64,000 nucleotides of DNA. It comes from Micavibrio sp. UBA6929 (GTDB taxonomy: Bacteria; Pseudomonadota; Alphaproteobacteria; Micavibrionales; Micavibrionaceae). The stretch is from contig DKAJ01000005.1 in assembly GCA_002448815.1 (NCBI GenBank), forward strand, positions 30,053-94,052. Reading direction: 5' to 3'. The translations under genes and the position numbers were made by a program. This document shows, piece by piece, positions 16,649 through 25,758 of this stretch (the stretch's first letter is position 1; each line of letters starts with the position of its first letter). The notes under the pieces are model-generated. The model saw only the letters and a list, made by a program, of their open reading frames with translations, was not told the DNA's origin and ran no database searches.

Positions 16649-17470
16649 GTGATTTCTCGTAATTTATTGTCTTTGATTGTGTTTGGCGCTGTTGTGGCGG
16701 GAGCTTTTTCTTATGTGCAGGCTGCTCCTCCGACGCCGGCGGAAACGTCCTGTGACCCTGTTTATTATGATACGCTTGAATCGCGTGCCTGGCTTGAGGC
16801 TCAGCGTGAAATTACGCAAAACCAAAATCTCATTTCAAAGCCAGATAGTGTTTTGCGCTATAGCTGTTTTGACAAACTGGCGGATGATTTTGCCAGTGCG
16901 ACTGGCAGTATGTTCTCAGGTGGTGCGGATGTAAGTGTTGCGCAAGATACTGCGGATTCCTTTGTTCAGACGAACTTTTCTGACTTACATAATAAGGCTC
17001 TTGGTGGACGTTCGAGTAATGTGAATTCTGCCTTGGATGGTAGTTGTGATGCGATGCAAAAAGTGTGGGAGCAATCGCAGTGTATGAATTTTGCGGATAA
17101 TCCTGATACAGATGCGTTTTTTACTATACAAGAATATGTTGATAATGCCGCGTCTGATAAGCGCTTTGAGGCAAGCTGTCCTGAGGTTTCGGGGTGGTCT
17201 GACGAGTCTGATGCTTTATTGCCTGAGAATACCGCTTGGGAAGAAGACCTTGTTACATCATTTTTGCCTGAATTTGTAACGGATGATGATTGTGATGCGT
17301 CGTTGCAGGTTGCAACGGGGGTGACTGTTGTACCGTCCGGTGGTGATGACCCTTATGAGGCTAAGGTGTGTGTGAAGTCTGGGTGTGTTTATGCGCCATC
17401 AGGTCAGTGTCATGCGCCGTGCGAGCCAGGCACTGAATGGGATGGTTCCGCTTGCTCCGCGCCGTCTTAG
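16649..17470 (+). CDS. Cys-rich secreted protein, paralog B
   Basis: About 273 aa from GTG 16649, which follows an AAAAGGG stretch and opens directly into a signal peptide (LLSLIVFGAVVAGAFSYVQA). The frame is open from 16550 and another GTG is at 16625, so the start is uncertain. The mature protein repeats the paralog A pattern: CDPVYYDTLESRAWLEAQRE, KPDSVLRYSCFDKLADDF, SCDAMQKVW, QCMNFAD, SCPE, KVCVKSGCVYAP. It ends with an extra Cys-rich tail (GQCHAPCEPGTEW). Family unknown; probably secreted together with paralog A. Confidence 0.7.
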   Translation: MISRNLLSLIVFGAVVAGAFSYVQAAPPTPAETSCDPVYYDTLESRAWLEAQREITQNQNLISKPDSVLRYSCFDKLADDFASATGSMFSGGADVSVAQDTADSFVQTNFSDLHNKALGGRSSNVNSALDGSCDAMQKVWEQSQCMNFADNPDTDAFFTIQEYVDNAASDKRFEASCPEVSGWSDESDALLPENTAWEEDLVTSFLPEFVTDDDCDASLQVATGVTVVPSGGDDPYEAKVCVKSGCVYAPSGQCHAPCEPGTEWDGSACSAPS

Positions 17471-17604
17471 GTGGTCTAATTTCATGAAATATGACTTTTT
17501 TGAAATTTTTTTCTTAAAAACGCACAAGAAACCTTGCAAATGTTTTCTATAGCCTCTAGTTTTTAGGCAATTACTTACTTAGTCAAAAATCTTGGAGATT
17601 ACAT

Positions 17605-18720
17605 ATGACAAACTTAGCACTAGCTGAATATATTTGGCTGGATGGTGCAGTGCCAACACGGTACTTGCGCTCAAAAGCACGTGTTGTGAACTTTGATGCA
17701 CGTCCTACTTCTGTTGACGCCTTTCCTGAGTGGAGCTATGACGGCTCTTCAACAAATCAGGCGAACGGTGACGATTCAGATTGTATTTTGCAGCCTGTTT
17801 CTTTCATCGATGATCCGATCCGCGGCGCAGGTAACTATCTTGTTATGTGTGAAGTTTACAATCCTGATGGCACGCCTCATGCGTCTAACTCTCGCGCTCA
17901 ATTGCGTGAAGTGATGGAAGCTGGTGGTGACAAGCTTGATATGTGGCTTGGTTTCGAGCAGGAATATACATTGTTCCAAAATCGTACGCCTTTGGGTTGG
18001 CCTGAAAGTGGCTTCCCTGGTCCTCAAGGTCCTTATTACTGCGGCGTTGGTGCAGATGAGATTTTTGGTCGTGAGATTGCTGAAGAGCATGCGCGTCTAT
18101 GTCTTGATACGCAAATTGCTTATTACGGTATGAATGCAGAAGTGATGCCTGGCCAGTGGGAATTCCAAGTGGGTTACCGCGGTGTTGAAGGTGAATCTGC
18201 TTCGGCGATTGATATGGCTGACCAGACATGGTTTGCGCGCTGGTTGCTGCACCGTGTAGGTGAAGAGTACGGCATTTCTGTATCTTTGGACAATAAGCCT
18301 ATCAAGGGTGACTGGAATGGTGCGGGTATGCACACTAACATTTCAACTGTTGATACGCGCGATAAGGAAAAAGGTAAGGCCGCTATTGAAGCTGCAACAA
18401 AAGCTTTGGGCGAGAAGCATGCAGAGCACATCGTTCTTTACGGTGCTGGTCTGGCTGATCGTTTGACGGGTGATCATGAAACATGTGACATCAACACGTT
18501 TAAAGTTGGTGATGCTGACCGTGGTTGTTCTATCCGTATTCCAAAGCCTGTTGCAATTAAAGGTTATGGTTACTTTGAAGATCGTCGTCCAGGTGCGAAT
18601 GCTGACCCTTATTTGGTTGCTGCGCGTTTGATGGCGACAATCGCTGGTACGCCAGAGTCAGTCTTTAAATTTACAAGCTGGCCACGTAAAGACAATAAGC
18701 TGGCAGTTGCGGCTGAATAA
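17605..18720 (+). CDS. glnII: Type II (eukaryotic-like) glutamine synthetase
   Basis: Ammonia assimilation: glutamate + NH3 + ATP to glutamine. The 371-aa length and motifs (FPEWSYDGSSTNQA, WLGFEQEYTLF, PGPQGPYYCGVGAD, PGQWEFQVG, WNGAGMHTNIS, RIPKPVAIKGYGYFEDRRPG) identify GSII, known from rhizobia and eukaryotes, rather than the roughly 470-aa GSI. The catalytic Glu/His residues of the family appear intact in these blocks. GGAG lies ahead of ATG 17605 and a strong terminator follows the gene. It is transcribed alone. No other glutamine synthetase is in the window. Confidence 0.95.
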   Translation: MTNLALAEYIWLDGAVPTRYLRSKARVVNFDARPTSVDAFPEWSYDGSSTNQANGDDSDCILQPVSFIDDPIRGAGNYLVMCEVYNPDGTPHASNSRAQLREVMEAGGDKLDMWLGFEQEYTLFQNRTPLGWPESGFPGPQGPYYCGVGADEIFGREIAEEHARLCLDTQIAYYGMNAEVMPGQWEFQVGYRGVEGESASAIDMADQTWFARWLLHRVGEEYGISVSLDNKPIKGDWNGAGMHTNISTVDTRDKEKGKAAIEAATKALGEKHAEHIVLYGAGLADRLTGDHETCDINTFKVGDADRGCSIRIPKPVAIKGYGYFEDRRPGANADPYLVAARLMATIAGTPESVFKFTSWPRKDNKLAVAAE

Positions 18721-18746
18721 GATTGTCTGATTGATTAGATTTGAAG

Positions 18747-18775
18747 AAAGGCGCTCGCATCGGGCGCCTTTTTTT
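18747..18775 (+). terminator. Terminator after glnII
   Basis: AAAGGCGC (18747-18754) pairs with GCGCCTTT (from 18764) and continues into a T-tract to 18775. Confidence 0.85.
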
Positions 18776-18826
18776 GTTAAAATTAAAGATGCTGGTTTGC
18801 GTTTGTGTGTAAGCTGGTTTTTCTAG

Positions 18827-21478
18827 GTGTTTGTGCCTGACGATTTGCGTGATCTGCGCATAGAGTTTTTATACATTGTGGTAGAGGTGTCTGTTTTGGA
18901 TTCTGAATTTGATAAAGATAAGAAAGCTAAAGATTCTTCATCGAAGGGTTCTTCGGTAGGGAGCTTCTTTATGGATTTAGTCGCGAGCGAACGCGGCACT
19001 AAGGCTGAAGACGGTTCGGGTGTTCCTGAAACGGATGCTCCGTCTTCTGGTGCTGCTGCCTCTACTCCGTCTTCTGGTGCCGTTCAGCCTGCAGACCTTG
19101 CGGGGCAGGTTGATCCTGCGCAGCCTGTAGAGAGCATTTCAGTCTCTGATGCTAGTGACGTATCTTTTGGTTTTGAAATTGATTCGGATGAGGTTGCGCC
19201 CATGGCGGATGCGCACGCAACAGATAGGGATGCTTTGCCTGATACGTCTGAAGAAGATAGCGGTTTGAGCCTTTCTTTGGATGAGGGCGATGATAGCGGG
19301 CTAGGTGATGTTGGTGCTGAGATGCCGCAGCCCCAGTTGCCGGATGAAACGCCAGATGTATCTGGACTGTCTTTGGATGATGCAGGGGGTGGTTCTGAGG
19401 AGCCTGTCTCTCCGCCAGCAGTTTCTCAAGGTGATGTGAGTGAGGTTGCGGAAAGTGCTCCTTCGCAAGAAGGCGGGGCGGTTAATGCAGATATGGGTAT
19501 TACAGGCTTTGAGGCGCCGCAGGATGTTGTGACACCTGCGCATCTAGTAGCCGAGCCTCCGCAGGATACTGGATTTGAGGTGTCACCACTGCCTGAGACT
19601 TCTCAATCAAAGTCAGAGGCGGAGTCCACGCCTCCAGTTGTGCCGGAGCCTCAGCCTTCATCTCAGCCGCTGCAGCCCGAATCTGATTTGTTGCCGCAGC
19701 CTTCAATGTCTCCGCCGCCGCAAGGTGGGGAGATGTCTCCGGATTCTGTCGATATTGGAGGAGGCAGTTTTTCTCAGGACGAGAGTGAAGAACGCCGCCG
19801 CCGTATTGGTGATGAGCTGGTTGAGCGTGGTGTCATTACAAAAGACCAGCTGAACGTTGCCTTGCAGCACAAAAAGATTACAGGTGAGATGCTTGGGTCT
19901 ATTTTGGTGGAGCTTGGTTTTATTGATCAGAGTGTTCTTTTGGACGTACTTGCGGAAGATGCGGGTGTCGGCGTTTTTGATTCTAAAAATGTTTCTTATG
20001 ATTCAGGCTTGCTGAAGATGTTTGATAAGAATGTTGCCCGCAAGTTGAGTGCGCTGCCTGTCTACCAGCGTGATAATGAATATTTCTTTGCGATGTCAGA
20101 CCCGCAAGATGTTGTGGCGCTTGATACTATTCGCCGTCACTTGCCGCGCGGTGCGCGATTGCGGCCTTTGTTGACCTCGCCAGCAGAGATTTCCGAATCC
20201 ATTGATACAGCGTATGGTTATGCAAGTTCGATTAAACAAATTCTGAGTGAACTGGAAGAGGGTGAAGTCGTTGAAGATCTGACGACTTTGGACGAGAAAG
20301 ATATGTTCTCGCACCCGATTGTACGCCTTGTGAACGCCTTGGTGTTTGATGCGGTGAAGATGGGCGTGTCTGACTTGCACTTTGAGCCTGAAGAGAACTT
20401 TGTGCGTTTGCGCTATCGTTTGGATGGTGTGTTGTTTACATCACAGACACTTCATAAACAGCACTGGAATGGTATTGCACAGCGCCTGAAAATTATGTCG
20501 CAAATGGATATCGCTGATAAAATCAGTCCGCAAGATGGTCGCTTTAACCTTGAGGTTGCAGGGCGCGAAGCGGATTTTCGTGTGTCATCCTTGCCAACAG
20601 TTCATGGTGAAAATATTGTTCTTCGTGTCTTGGATAAGAGCGCCAGTATTATGCCGATGGAGGCCTTGGGCTTTAGTGAGGAAAACCGTGAGAAGATCCG
20701 TAAAGTGCAAGCCAAGCCTGAGGGGATTATTATTGTTACAGGACCAACGGGTAGTGGTAAGACGACGTCACTTTATTCGATGTTGAATGAGATTAACGAC
20801 GTCGAGGTGAATATTCAAACATTGGAAGATCCCGTTGAATACTCGTTGCCCATGATCCGTCAAACGCATGTTCGTGAAGGCGTTTTGGAGTTTGCTGACG
20901 GGATTAAGGCGCTTTTGCGACAAGACCCTGATATTATTTTCATTGGTGAGATTCGTGATAAAACCACGGCTGAAATGGCGCTGAAAGCGGCGATGACTGG
21001 TCACCAGGTTTATACATCGTTGCACACGAACGATTCATTTGGTGCGTTGCCGCGTTTGCTTGATTTGGGGTTGAAGCCGGGGATGCTTGCTGGTGCGATT
21101 GTTGCGGTCTTTGCGCAGCGCTTGGCACGCCGCTTATGTTCGGATTGTAAACAACCATGGACACCTAATGATGAAGAGCGTGCGTTGTTGGGCTTTGAGG
21201 AAGGTGATGCGCTTCCTGAGATGTTCTCGGCAAACCCTGAAGGGTGCCCTAAGTGTGCGCATGGCTATAAGGGGCGTGTGGCCTTGGTCGAGATTTTGAC
21301 GTTTGATAATGAGCTTAATGATTTGGTCGCGCGAAGTGCGCCGATGTATGATTTGCGTAAAATGGCCGATGAAAAAGGGTTTAAAAGCATGGCAGATGAC
21401 GCGCTTTTGAAAATTAAAGATGGTTTAACGGATATTGCAGCCGTATCGAAGGTTGTTGATTTGACCAAAGGTGAATAA
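18827..21478 (+). CDS. T4P assembly ATPase (GspE/PilB/MshE type) with long disordered N-terminus
   Basis: Motor that powers pilus extension. The 883-aa protein, far longer than the usual 560-580 aa, has an acidic Ser/Pro/Gln-rich N-terminal region of about 320 residues without domain structure. A MshEN/GSPII_E N domain follows (IGDELVERGVITKDQLNVAL, GSILVELGFID), then the ATPase: Walker A GPTGSGKTTS (about 639-648), Asp box, Walker B DPDIIFIGEIRD (about 701-712), and a four-Cys zinc site (CSDC about 771; CPKC about 805). The start is uncertain: GTG 18827 is the first codon of the frame and GTG 18887 is another option. First gene of the T4P locus, followed after 26 bases by the platform protein. 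Confidence 0.9.
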   Translation: MFVPDDLRDLRIEFLYIVVEVSVLDSEFDKDKKAKDSSSKGSSVGSFFMDLVASERGTKAEDGSGVPETDAPSSGAAASTPSSGAVQPADLAGQVDPAQPVESISVSDASDVSFGFEIDSDEVAPMADAHATDRDALPDTSEEDSGLSLSLDEGDDSGLGDVGAEMPQPQLPDETPDVSGLSLDDAGGGSEEPVSPPAVSQGDVSEVAESAPSQEGGAVNADMGITGFEAPQDVVTPAHLVAEPPQDTGFEVSPLPETSQSKSEAESTPPVVPEPQPSSQPLQPESDLLPQPSMSPPPQGGEMSPDSVDIGGGSFSQDESEERRRRIGDELVERGVITKDQLNVALQHKKITGEMLGSILVELGFIDQSVLLDVLAEDAGVGVFDSKNVSYDSGLLKMFDKNVARKLSALPVYQRDNEYFFAMSDPQDVVALDTIRRHLPRGARLRPLLTSPAEISESIDTAYGYASSIKQILSELEEGEVVEDLTTLDEKDMFSHPIVRLVNALVFDAVKMGVSDLHFEPEENFVRLRYRLDGVLFTSQTLHKQHWNGIAQRLKIMSQMDIADKISPQDGRFNLEVAGREADFRVSSLPTVHGENIVLRVLDKSASIMPMEALGFSEENREKIRKVQAKPEGIIIVTGPTGSGKTTSLYSMLNEINDVEVNIQTLEDPVEYSLPMIRQTHVREGVLEFADGIKALLRQDPDIIFIGEIRDKTTAEMALKAAMTGHQVYTSLHTNDSFGALPRLLDLGLKPGMLAGAIVAVFAQRLARRLCSDCKQPWTPNDEERALLGFEEGDALPEMFSANPEGCPKCAHGYKGRVALVEILTFDNELNDLVARSAPMYDLRKMADEKGFKSMADDALLKIKDGLTDIAAVSKVVDLTKGE

Positions 21479-21504
21479 CGTATTGTTGAAGGGGATTGAA
21501 TATA

Positions 21505-22716
21505 ATGAAACGCTATAAGTACAAAGCTATTAATGCAACAGGACACCCAGTTCGCGGAATGATCTCTGCTTCGGGTGAGGGCGATCTGTATAATCAGCTT
21601 GCGGAATCAGGGCTTGAGCTTGTGAGTTGCTCTGAGGTTGGTGGCACGAAAAAAGGCTTTTCCATTGGCACGCAAAAGGTAACGCTGCGTGATTTGATTC
21701 AGTTTTTCGTTCAACTTGAGCAATTGCAAGGGGCAGGGGTTGCCTTGCTAGATGCGCTTGAAGATGTGCGCGATTCTTCTGAAAACCCGACTTTGCGTGA
21801 TGTTGTGTCCGAGGTCTATCGTGATGTGCGTGACGGTGTTTCTTTCTCTGAAGCGATGAGCCGTCACCCAAGCGTGTTTGCGAATCTGCATATTTCGTTG
21901 ATCGCGGCAGGTGAAGAAACGGGTGATTTGACATCTGTTTACAAGCAGTTGGTTATTTATCTTGATTGGACGGATGTCATGCAGGCGAAAATCCGCAAAG
22001 CTACGGCGCAGCCCAAAATTGCGGGCGCGGCAGTTGTCTTGATGATGGTGATTATGCTGGGTTATGTTGTTCCGCAAATCGTAGGGTTTATTGCGAATTT
22101 GGATCAAGAATTGCCGTTTTATACAAAGGCCTTAATGGCAACTTCAGACTTCTTCCAACAATATGGGCTATACTTGTTGCTGGCTCCGGTTGGTTTTATT
22201 GTTGTAGTTAAAACATTGAAAAATTTGTCATCGGCGTTTGCGTATTTTTCAGATTGGGTAATGTTGAACTTACCGCTTGCGGGAGCGTTGATTAGAAAAG
22301 CGTCTATCGCGCGTTATACGCAAACATTTGGTGCATTATATGCCAGTGGTATTGATATTATTTCAGCCCTTAAATCGGCGCGCCAGACAGTAACAAACAA
22401 GGTTTTGTTAAGCGGTTTGGATATGGTTGAGGCAAACGTGCAGGCGGGTAGTTCTTTATCCGAATCATTCGAAATGAGCGGTCATTTCCCAAGTTTGGTT
22501 GTGCGAATGATCCGCGTTGGTGAAGGTTCGGGTAATTTGACGCCTGTTTTGGATAAAGTTTCCGAATTTTACAGCAAAGATGTGGATGAAGCTGTTGAAG
22601 GTTTGATTGGATTAATTCAGCCTGCCTTGACAGCCGTCATGGGTGGTTTGATACTGTGGATTGCGGTTTCTGTTTTTGGGCCTATTTATTCGAGCTTCCA
22701 AAATATGAATTTCTAA
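21505..22716 (+). CDS. T4P inner-membrane platform protein (PilC/GspF type)
   Basis: A 403-aa protein that couples the assembly and retraction ATPases to the pilus base. Two GspF repeats are visible: FFVQLEQLQGAGVALLDALE with SLIAAGEETGDLTSVYKQL, and RYTQTFGALYASGIDIISAL with RMIRVGEGSGNLTPVLDKV. Three membrane helices lie at about 170-195, 218-240 and 370-395. ATG 21505 follows AAGGGG and is preferred to TTG 21496. It sits between the assembly ATPase and the PilM-PilN gene in one transcription unit. Confidence 0.92.
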   Translation: MKRYKYKAINATGHPVRGMISASGEGDLYNQLAESGLELVSCSEVGGTKKGFSIGTQKVTLRDLIQFFVQLEQLQGAGVALLDALEDVRDSSENPTLRDVVSEVYRDVRDGVSFSEAMSRHPSVFANLHISLIAAGEETGDLTSVYKQLVIYLDWTDVMQAKIRKATAQPKIAGAAVVLMMVIMLGYVVPQIVGFIANLDQELPFYTKALMATSDFFQQYGLYLLLAPVGFIVVVKTLKNLSSAFAYFSDWVMLNLPLAGALIRKASIARYTQTFGALYASGIDIISALKSARQTVTNKVLLSGLDMVEANVQAGSSLSESFEMSGHFPSLVVRMIRVGEGSGNLTPVLDKVSEFYSKDVDEAVEGLIGLIQPALTAVMGGLILWIAVSVFGPIYSSFQNMNF

Positions 22717-22741
22717 CAGTTTACTTTATCAAGGTTATTTT

Positions 22742-24349
22742 ATGCTCCCTTTTGGTCGTACAGTTCTTTCTATGATGGATGACGGCCTGTATGTTTACCG
22801 GTCTCGCGGTAAAGGCACCGAATTTATAGAGTCTGTTCCATGGAATGCTGACGGTTTTGTCGGTCAGGTCATTCAGATTTTGCAAGGCAAGTGCGGCGGC
22901 GCACCGGTTATTGTTATCAATGACATGGTCGAGCAATATTACCGTAAAGAGCGCGTGTTTACGGCGGGCGTTGGGTCATTAGATAAAAAATCTATGGTCG
23001 ACCGCAAGCTTGCCATGGTCTTCCCAAGTTATTCTGTCAGAACGTCTATTGCGTTGAATGAGAAGATTCAGCGAGAAGACAGTAAGATGGCCTCGGATGT
23101 TTATCTCTTTGCGGCGATTGCGAGTACTGATCAATTATCGTCAGTGATTGCGTCGTTGTCGCGCTCGACGGTGGGGATTCATGGCGTGGGGCTTTTGCCA
23201 CTGGAAACAGTAGGGCTGGTTGATAGCCTTGCGAAAAAGCTGGTTCCGAAAGATGCGGGCGAGGCTAAATGGAAGCTCCTCATTGGACAGCACCGTAACG
23301 GTAATTTACGTCAAATTGTTGTTAAAGACGGTGATATTGCCCTAACGCGTATGACACAAATTTCGGATGACGGGGATTTGACTGTTTGGGCCTCTGAGGT
23401 TGTTCAAGAATTTCAATCCACGATGAGCTATTTAAGCCGCTTGGGCTTCCAGCCTAAAGATGGTCTTGATGTTATCTTGATTGGCCCTGAGGAGGCGACT
23501 GAATCTGTTCGCCAAGTCGTTGAAGCAAAATATTCGTTCTATAGCGCAACAGCGCAGCAAGCCGGGAAGTTACTAGGGCTTAAGGTCAGCGACGGCGATG
23601 ACGAGCGTTACGCAGATCCATTGCACATGGCGTGGATTATGAAGAAAATTACGCTGAAGGCTGGCATGCCTGTGCGTCAGCTTGAACCGGCAATGCAGGC
23701 GAGACTGGGCGCGGTGGCAGGTATGGCTGTACTTAGTCTTGGTCTTCTTTTTGTGTTGTCGAGTTCTGTTGGTAGCTTTATGTCGATGCTGAGCGCAGGA
23801 TCTGAACTGAGTACGCAAAAGGATAAGCTTGCACGATTAGAGCGGCAATATAATGCAGAAACGTCGCGTATGTCGGACTTAGGGGTGGACTTGCCTTTGA
23901 TACAGGCGACTGCAGAGGGATTTAATCAGGTTAACAGTAACGAAGTTGATTTATTACCCTTTTTGCAGTCCATTGCTGGTGTGATGGAGGAGGGGCGCGT
24001 TTTAAGTCGTTTTTCTTTAAGCGTTGTCGAGCCGGTCCTGCCTGAAGCGACAACAGGGGCAAACCGCCTTACGAAACGTATTGTGCCATCGCGTCAACGC
24101 GATGAAGATGCGTTTGGCGCCGAAATTGTAATGGTCTTTCCTGCAAATGTTGTCGTGGATTTTGGAAATAAGGAGCTGCGTGACTTTAGAACCCGTTTAC
24201 GCAAAGTATTGCCTGGCCATGAGGTTGAGGTTACCAAGTTCCTTGATGAATATAAGTATATTGCCGATGTCGGCGGTGATCAGGGGGATCGCAAAGTACA
24301 ACAAGATAAGGTTGCTGAAATTTCCATTAAAGGAAAGGTTCAGAAATGA
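22742..24349 (+). CDS. PilM-PilN fusion-like (GspL-type) T4P alignment protein
   Basis: A 535-aa protein joining a cytoplasmic PilM/GspL-like actin fold (about residues 1-315, starting LSMMDDGLYVYRSRGKG, with IVKDGDIALTRM and WASEVVQEFQSTMSYL) to one membrane helix (about 320-345) and a periplasmic PilN-like domain with coiled coil (TQKDKLARLERQYNAETSRM). In most T4P systems PilM and PilN are separate; a single polypeptide here resembles GspL or MshI-type organisation. It overlaps the PilO-like gene by four bases (ATGA). Assignment is from order and architecture more than strong motifs. Confidence 0.75.
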   Translation: MLPFGRTVLSMMDDGLYVYRSRGKGTEFIESVPWNADGFVGQVIQILQGKCGGAPVIVINDMVEQYYRKERVFTAGVGSLDKKSMVDRKLAMVFPSYSVRTSIALNEKIQREDSKMASDVYLFAAIASTDQLSSVIASLSRSTVGIHGVGLLPLETVGLVDSLAKKLVPKDAGEAKWKLLIGQHRNGNLRQIVVKDGDIALTRMTQISDDGDLTVWASEVVQEFQSTMSYLSRLGFQPKDGLDVILIGPEEATESVRQVVEAKYSFYSATAQQAGKLLGLKVSDGDDERYADPLHMAWIMKKITLKAGMPVRQLEPAMQARLGAVAGMAVLSLGLLFVLSSSVGSFMSMLSAGSELSTQKDKLARLERQYNAETSRMSDLGVDLPLIQATAEGFNQVNSNEVDLLPFLQSIAGVMEEGRVLSRFSLSVVEPVLPEATTGANRLTKRIVPSRQRDEDAFGAEIVMVFPANVVVDFGNKELRDFRTRLRKVLPGHEVEVTKFLDEYKYIADVGGDQGDRKVQQDKVAEISIKGKVQK

Positions 24350-24996
24350 TTTTAGATTTAATTGGCATAAAACGTACAATTATTTTGGGAATACTACTGG
24401 GCGCCAATGTTGGGTTGTATGTCTTTTCTCAGGTGCTTTTTGCGCCTCAGATGGAGAAGGCTACAAAAGAGCTTAGCAAGGTTAAGCGTCAGTCTTCTCG
24501 CTATCAGAAAGATTTGAATGCGATTAAAAATGACTTTGATGCGTTAGGTGGACAGCAAGAAATTTTTAATAAGTTGACCGAGAAGAAATTCTTTGGTGAC
24601 GTGTCCATGCCTGTGCAATTGGAGGCATTAGATTTAATCTCTCAGCAGACTGGTGTTGACGCACTTGTGAAAGTTTCTGCGCCAAGGGAGATGAAATTAT
24701 CGGGCATGGATCGTGTCGACTGGGTCATGGTCAAGCGTGAGATTGTTATTGATATAAAGGCGTTTGACGATGTCGATATTTACCGTTATCTGGATCGTTT
24801 GCAAAAGGAATTGCCAGGTTATTTGAAGTTAAAAGATGTATCTATTAGGCGTACTGCTGATTATAGCGCAGATATGTTGCGCGAAATTATACGCGGTAAG
24901 TTTCCCGATATTGTCACTGCATCGTTAAATTATGATTGGTATCTCATGAAGGCGACGAATGCTCAAGGTGATGCATCTACGCAAGGGAGGAGATAA
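24346..24996 (+). CDS. PilO/GspM-like T4P alignment protein
   Basis: A 216-aa protein with a short cytoplasmic end, a membrane helix (TIILGILLGANVGLYVF, about 11-27), a coiled coil (MEKATKELSKVKRQSSRYQK) and a periplasmic ferredoxin-like region (about 85-195). This matches PilO or GspM topology; sequence similarity in this family is always low. It overlaps the preceding PilM-PilN gene by four bases and the next gene by one base, so the three are translationally coupled. Confidence 0.7.
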   Translation: MILDLIGIKRTIILGILLGANVGLYVFSQVLFAPQMEKATKELSKVKRQSSRYQKDLNAIKNDFDALGGQQEIFNKLTEKKFFGDVSMPVQLEALDLISQQTGVDALVKVSAPREMKLSGMDRVDWVMVKREIVIDIKAFDDVDIYRYLDRLQKELPGYLKLKDVSIRRTADYSADMLREIIRGKFPDIVTASLNYDWYLMKATNAQGDASTQGRR

Positions 24997-25727
24997 TGAG
25001 CTATAAGTTTTCTTATCTTCGTTGCTTGTGTGCGCTGTCGTTGGTTGCGCTGTCTTCACCTGTGATGGCGCAAGGGTTCTTCGGTGAATTAAGAGAGCGC
25101 GTAGGAACTGCCGTTGAAGAGCATTCTGCGAATATGCCTGTTTTAAATGTTAAACAAATTCCACAATCGGCTGATCGTAAGTTTGCAGACAATGAGGGGG
25201 ACGCAGCAGAAGAAGAAAGCGTGCCTGAGATTTCTGTTGACGATTTGCCTGAGCCAGGTGAGGGGCCTGTTGTCGTTACAGAGGAAGATTTCAATGCCTT
25301 TCAATCGTTGTTCTTGAAGCCATGGCAGCGTAAAGAAATTTTTGATATCCGTAATTTCCAAGGTGATGTTTATGAGGCATATATTGCAGAGCTTCGCGCT
25401 GAGCGTGAAAGAGAAGCGATGCAAGAAGCGCTAAAAACTGATCAAGAGGAAAGAGAACAACGCAGTGAAAAGGTTAAGCCGCCTGAAGAAAAGCGCTATA
25501 TTCACTTGCAAGGCATTTTGTACACAAGCGCTGATCAATGGGTTGTGTGGATGAATGGACAAAAGATAACCCCTGAGGCATTGCCACGTGAGGTTGTTGG
25601 CTTTAAAGTTTACGAGTCGTATGTGGAAATGCGGTGGTTTGATGAGTATACCAACAAAATTATTCCATTAAGATTGCAGCCAATGCAGCGTTTCCATATC
25701 GATAGTCGAATGTTCTTGCCAGGGTAA
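24996..25727 (+). CDS. PilP/MshK-like periplasmic T4P protein
   Basis: A 243-aa exported protein with a signal peptide (LRCLCALSLVALSSPVMAQ), a disordered acidic stretch (about 60-95), a charged helix (about 120-165) and a small C-terminal beta domain (about 165-243) with IHLQGILYTSADQWVVWMNG and EMRWFDEYTNKIIPLRLQPM. The last domain looks like the homology-region fold of PilP, GspC or MshK that touches the secretin. GGAGGAGA precedes ATG 24996. The specific family is inferred from position after the PilO-like gene. Confidence 0.65.
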   Translation: MSYKFSYLRCLCALSLVALSSPVMAQGFFGELRERVGTAVEEHSANMPVLNVKQIPQSADRKFADNEGDAAEEESVPEISVDDLPEPGEGPVVVTEEDFNAFQSLFLKPWQRKEIFDIRNFQGDVYEAYIAELRAEREREAMQEALKTDQEEREQRSEKVKPPEEKRYIHLQGILYTSADQWVVWMNGQKITPEALPREVVGFKVYESYVEMRWFDEYTNKIIPLRLQPMQRFHIDSRMFLPG

Positions 25728-25758
25728 TCTGCCCGTATGGCCTGTATTAGGAAGAAAA

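Noticed and set aside
17500..17560. Possible sigma-54 promoter upstream of glnII (GCAC...TTGC)
   Set aside because: The distance between the two elements is about three bases too long for a -24/-12 promoter and GG is missing.
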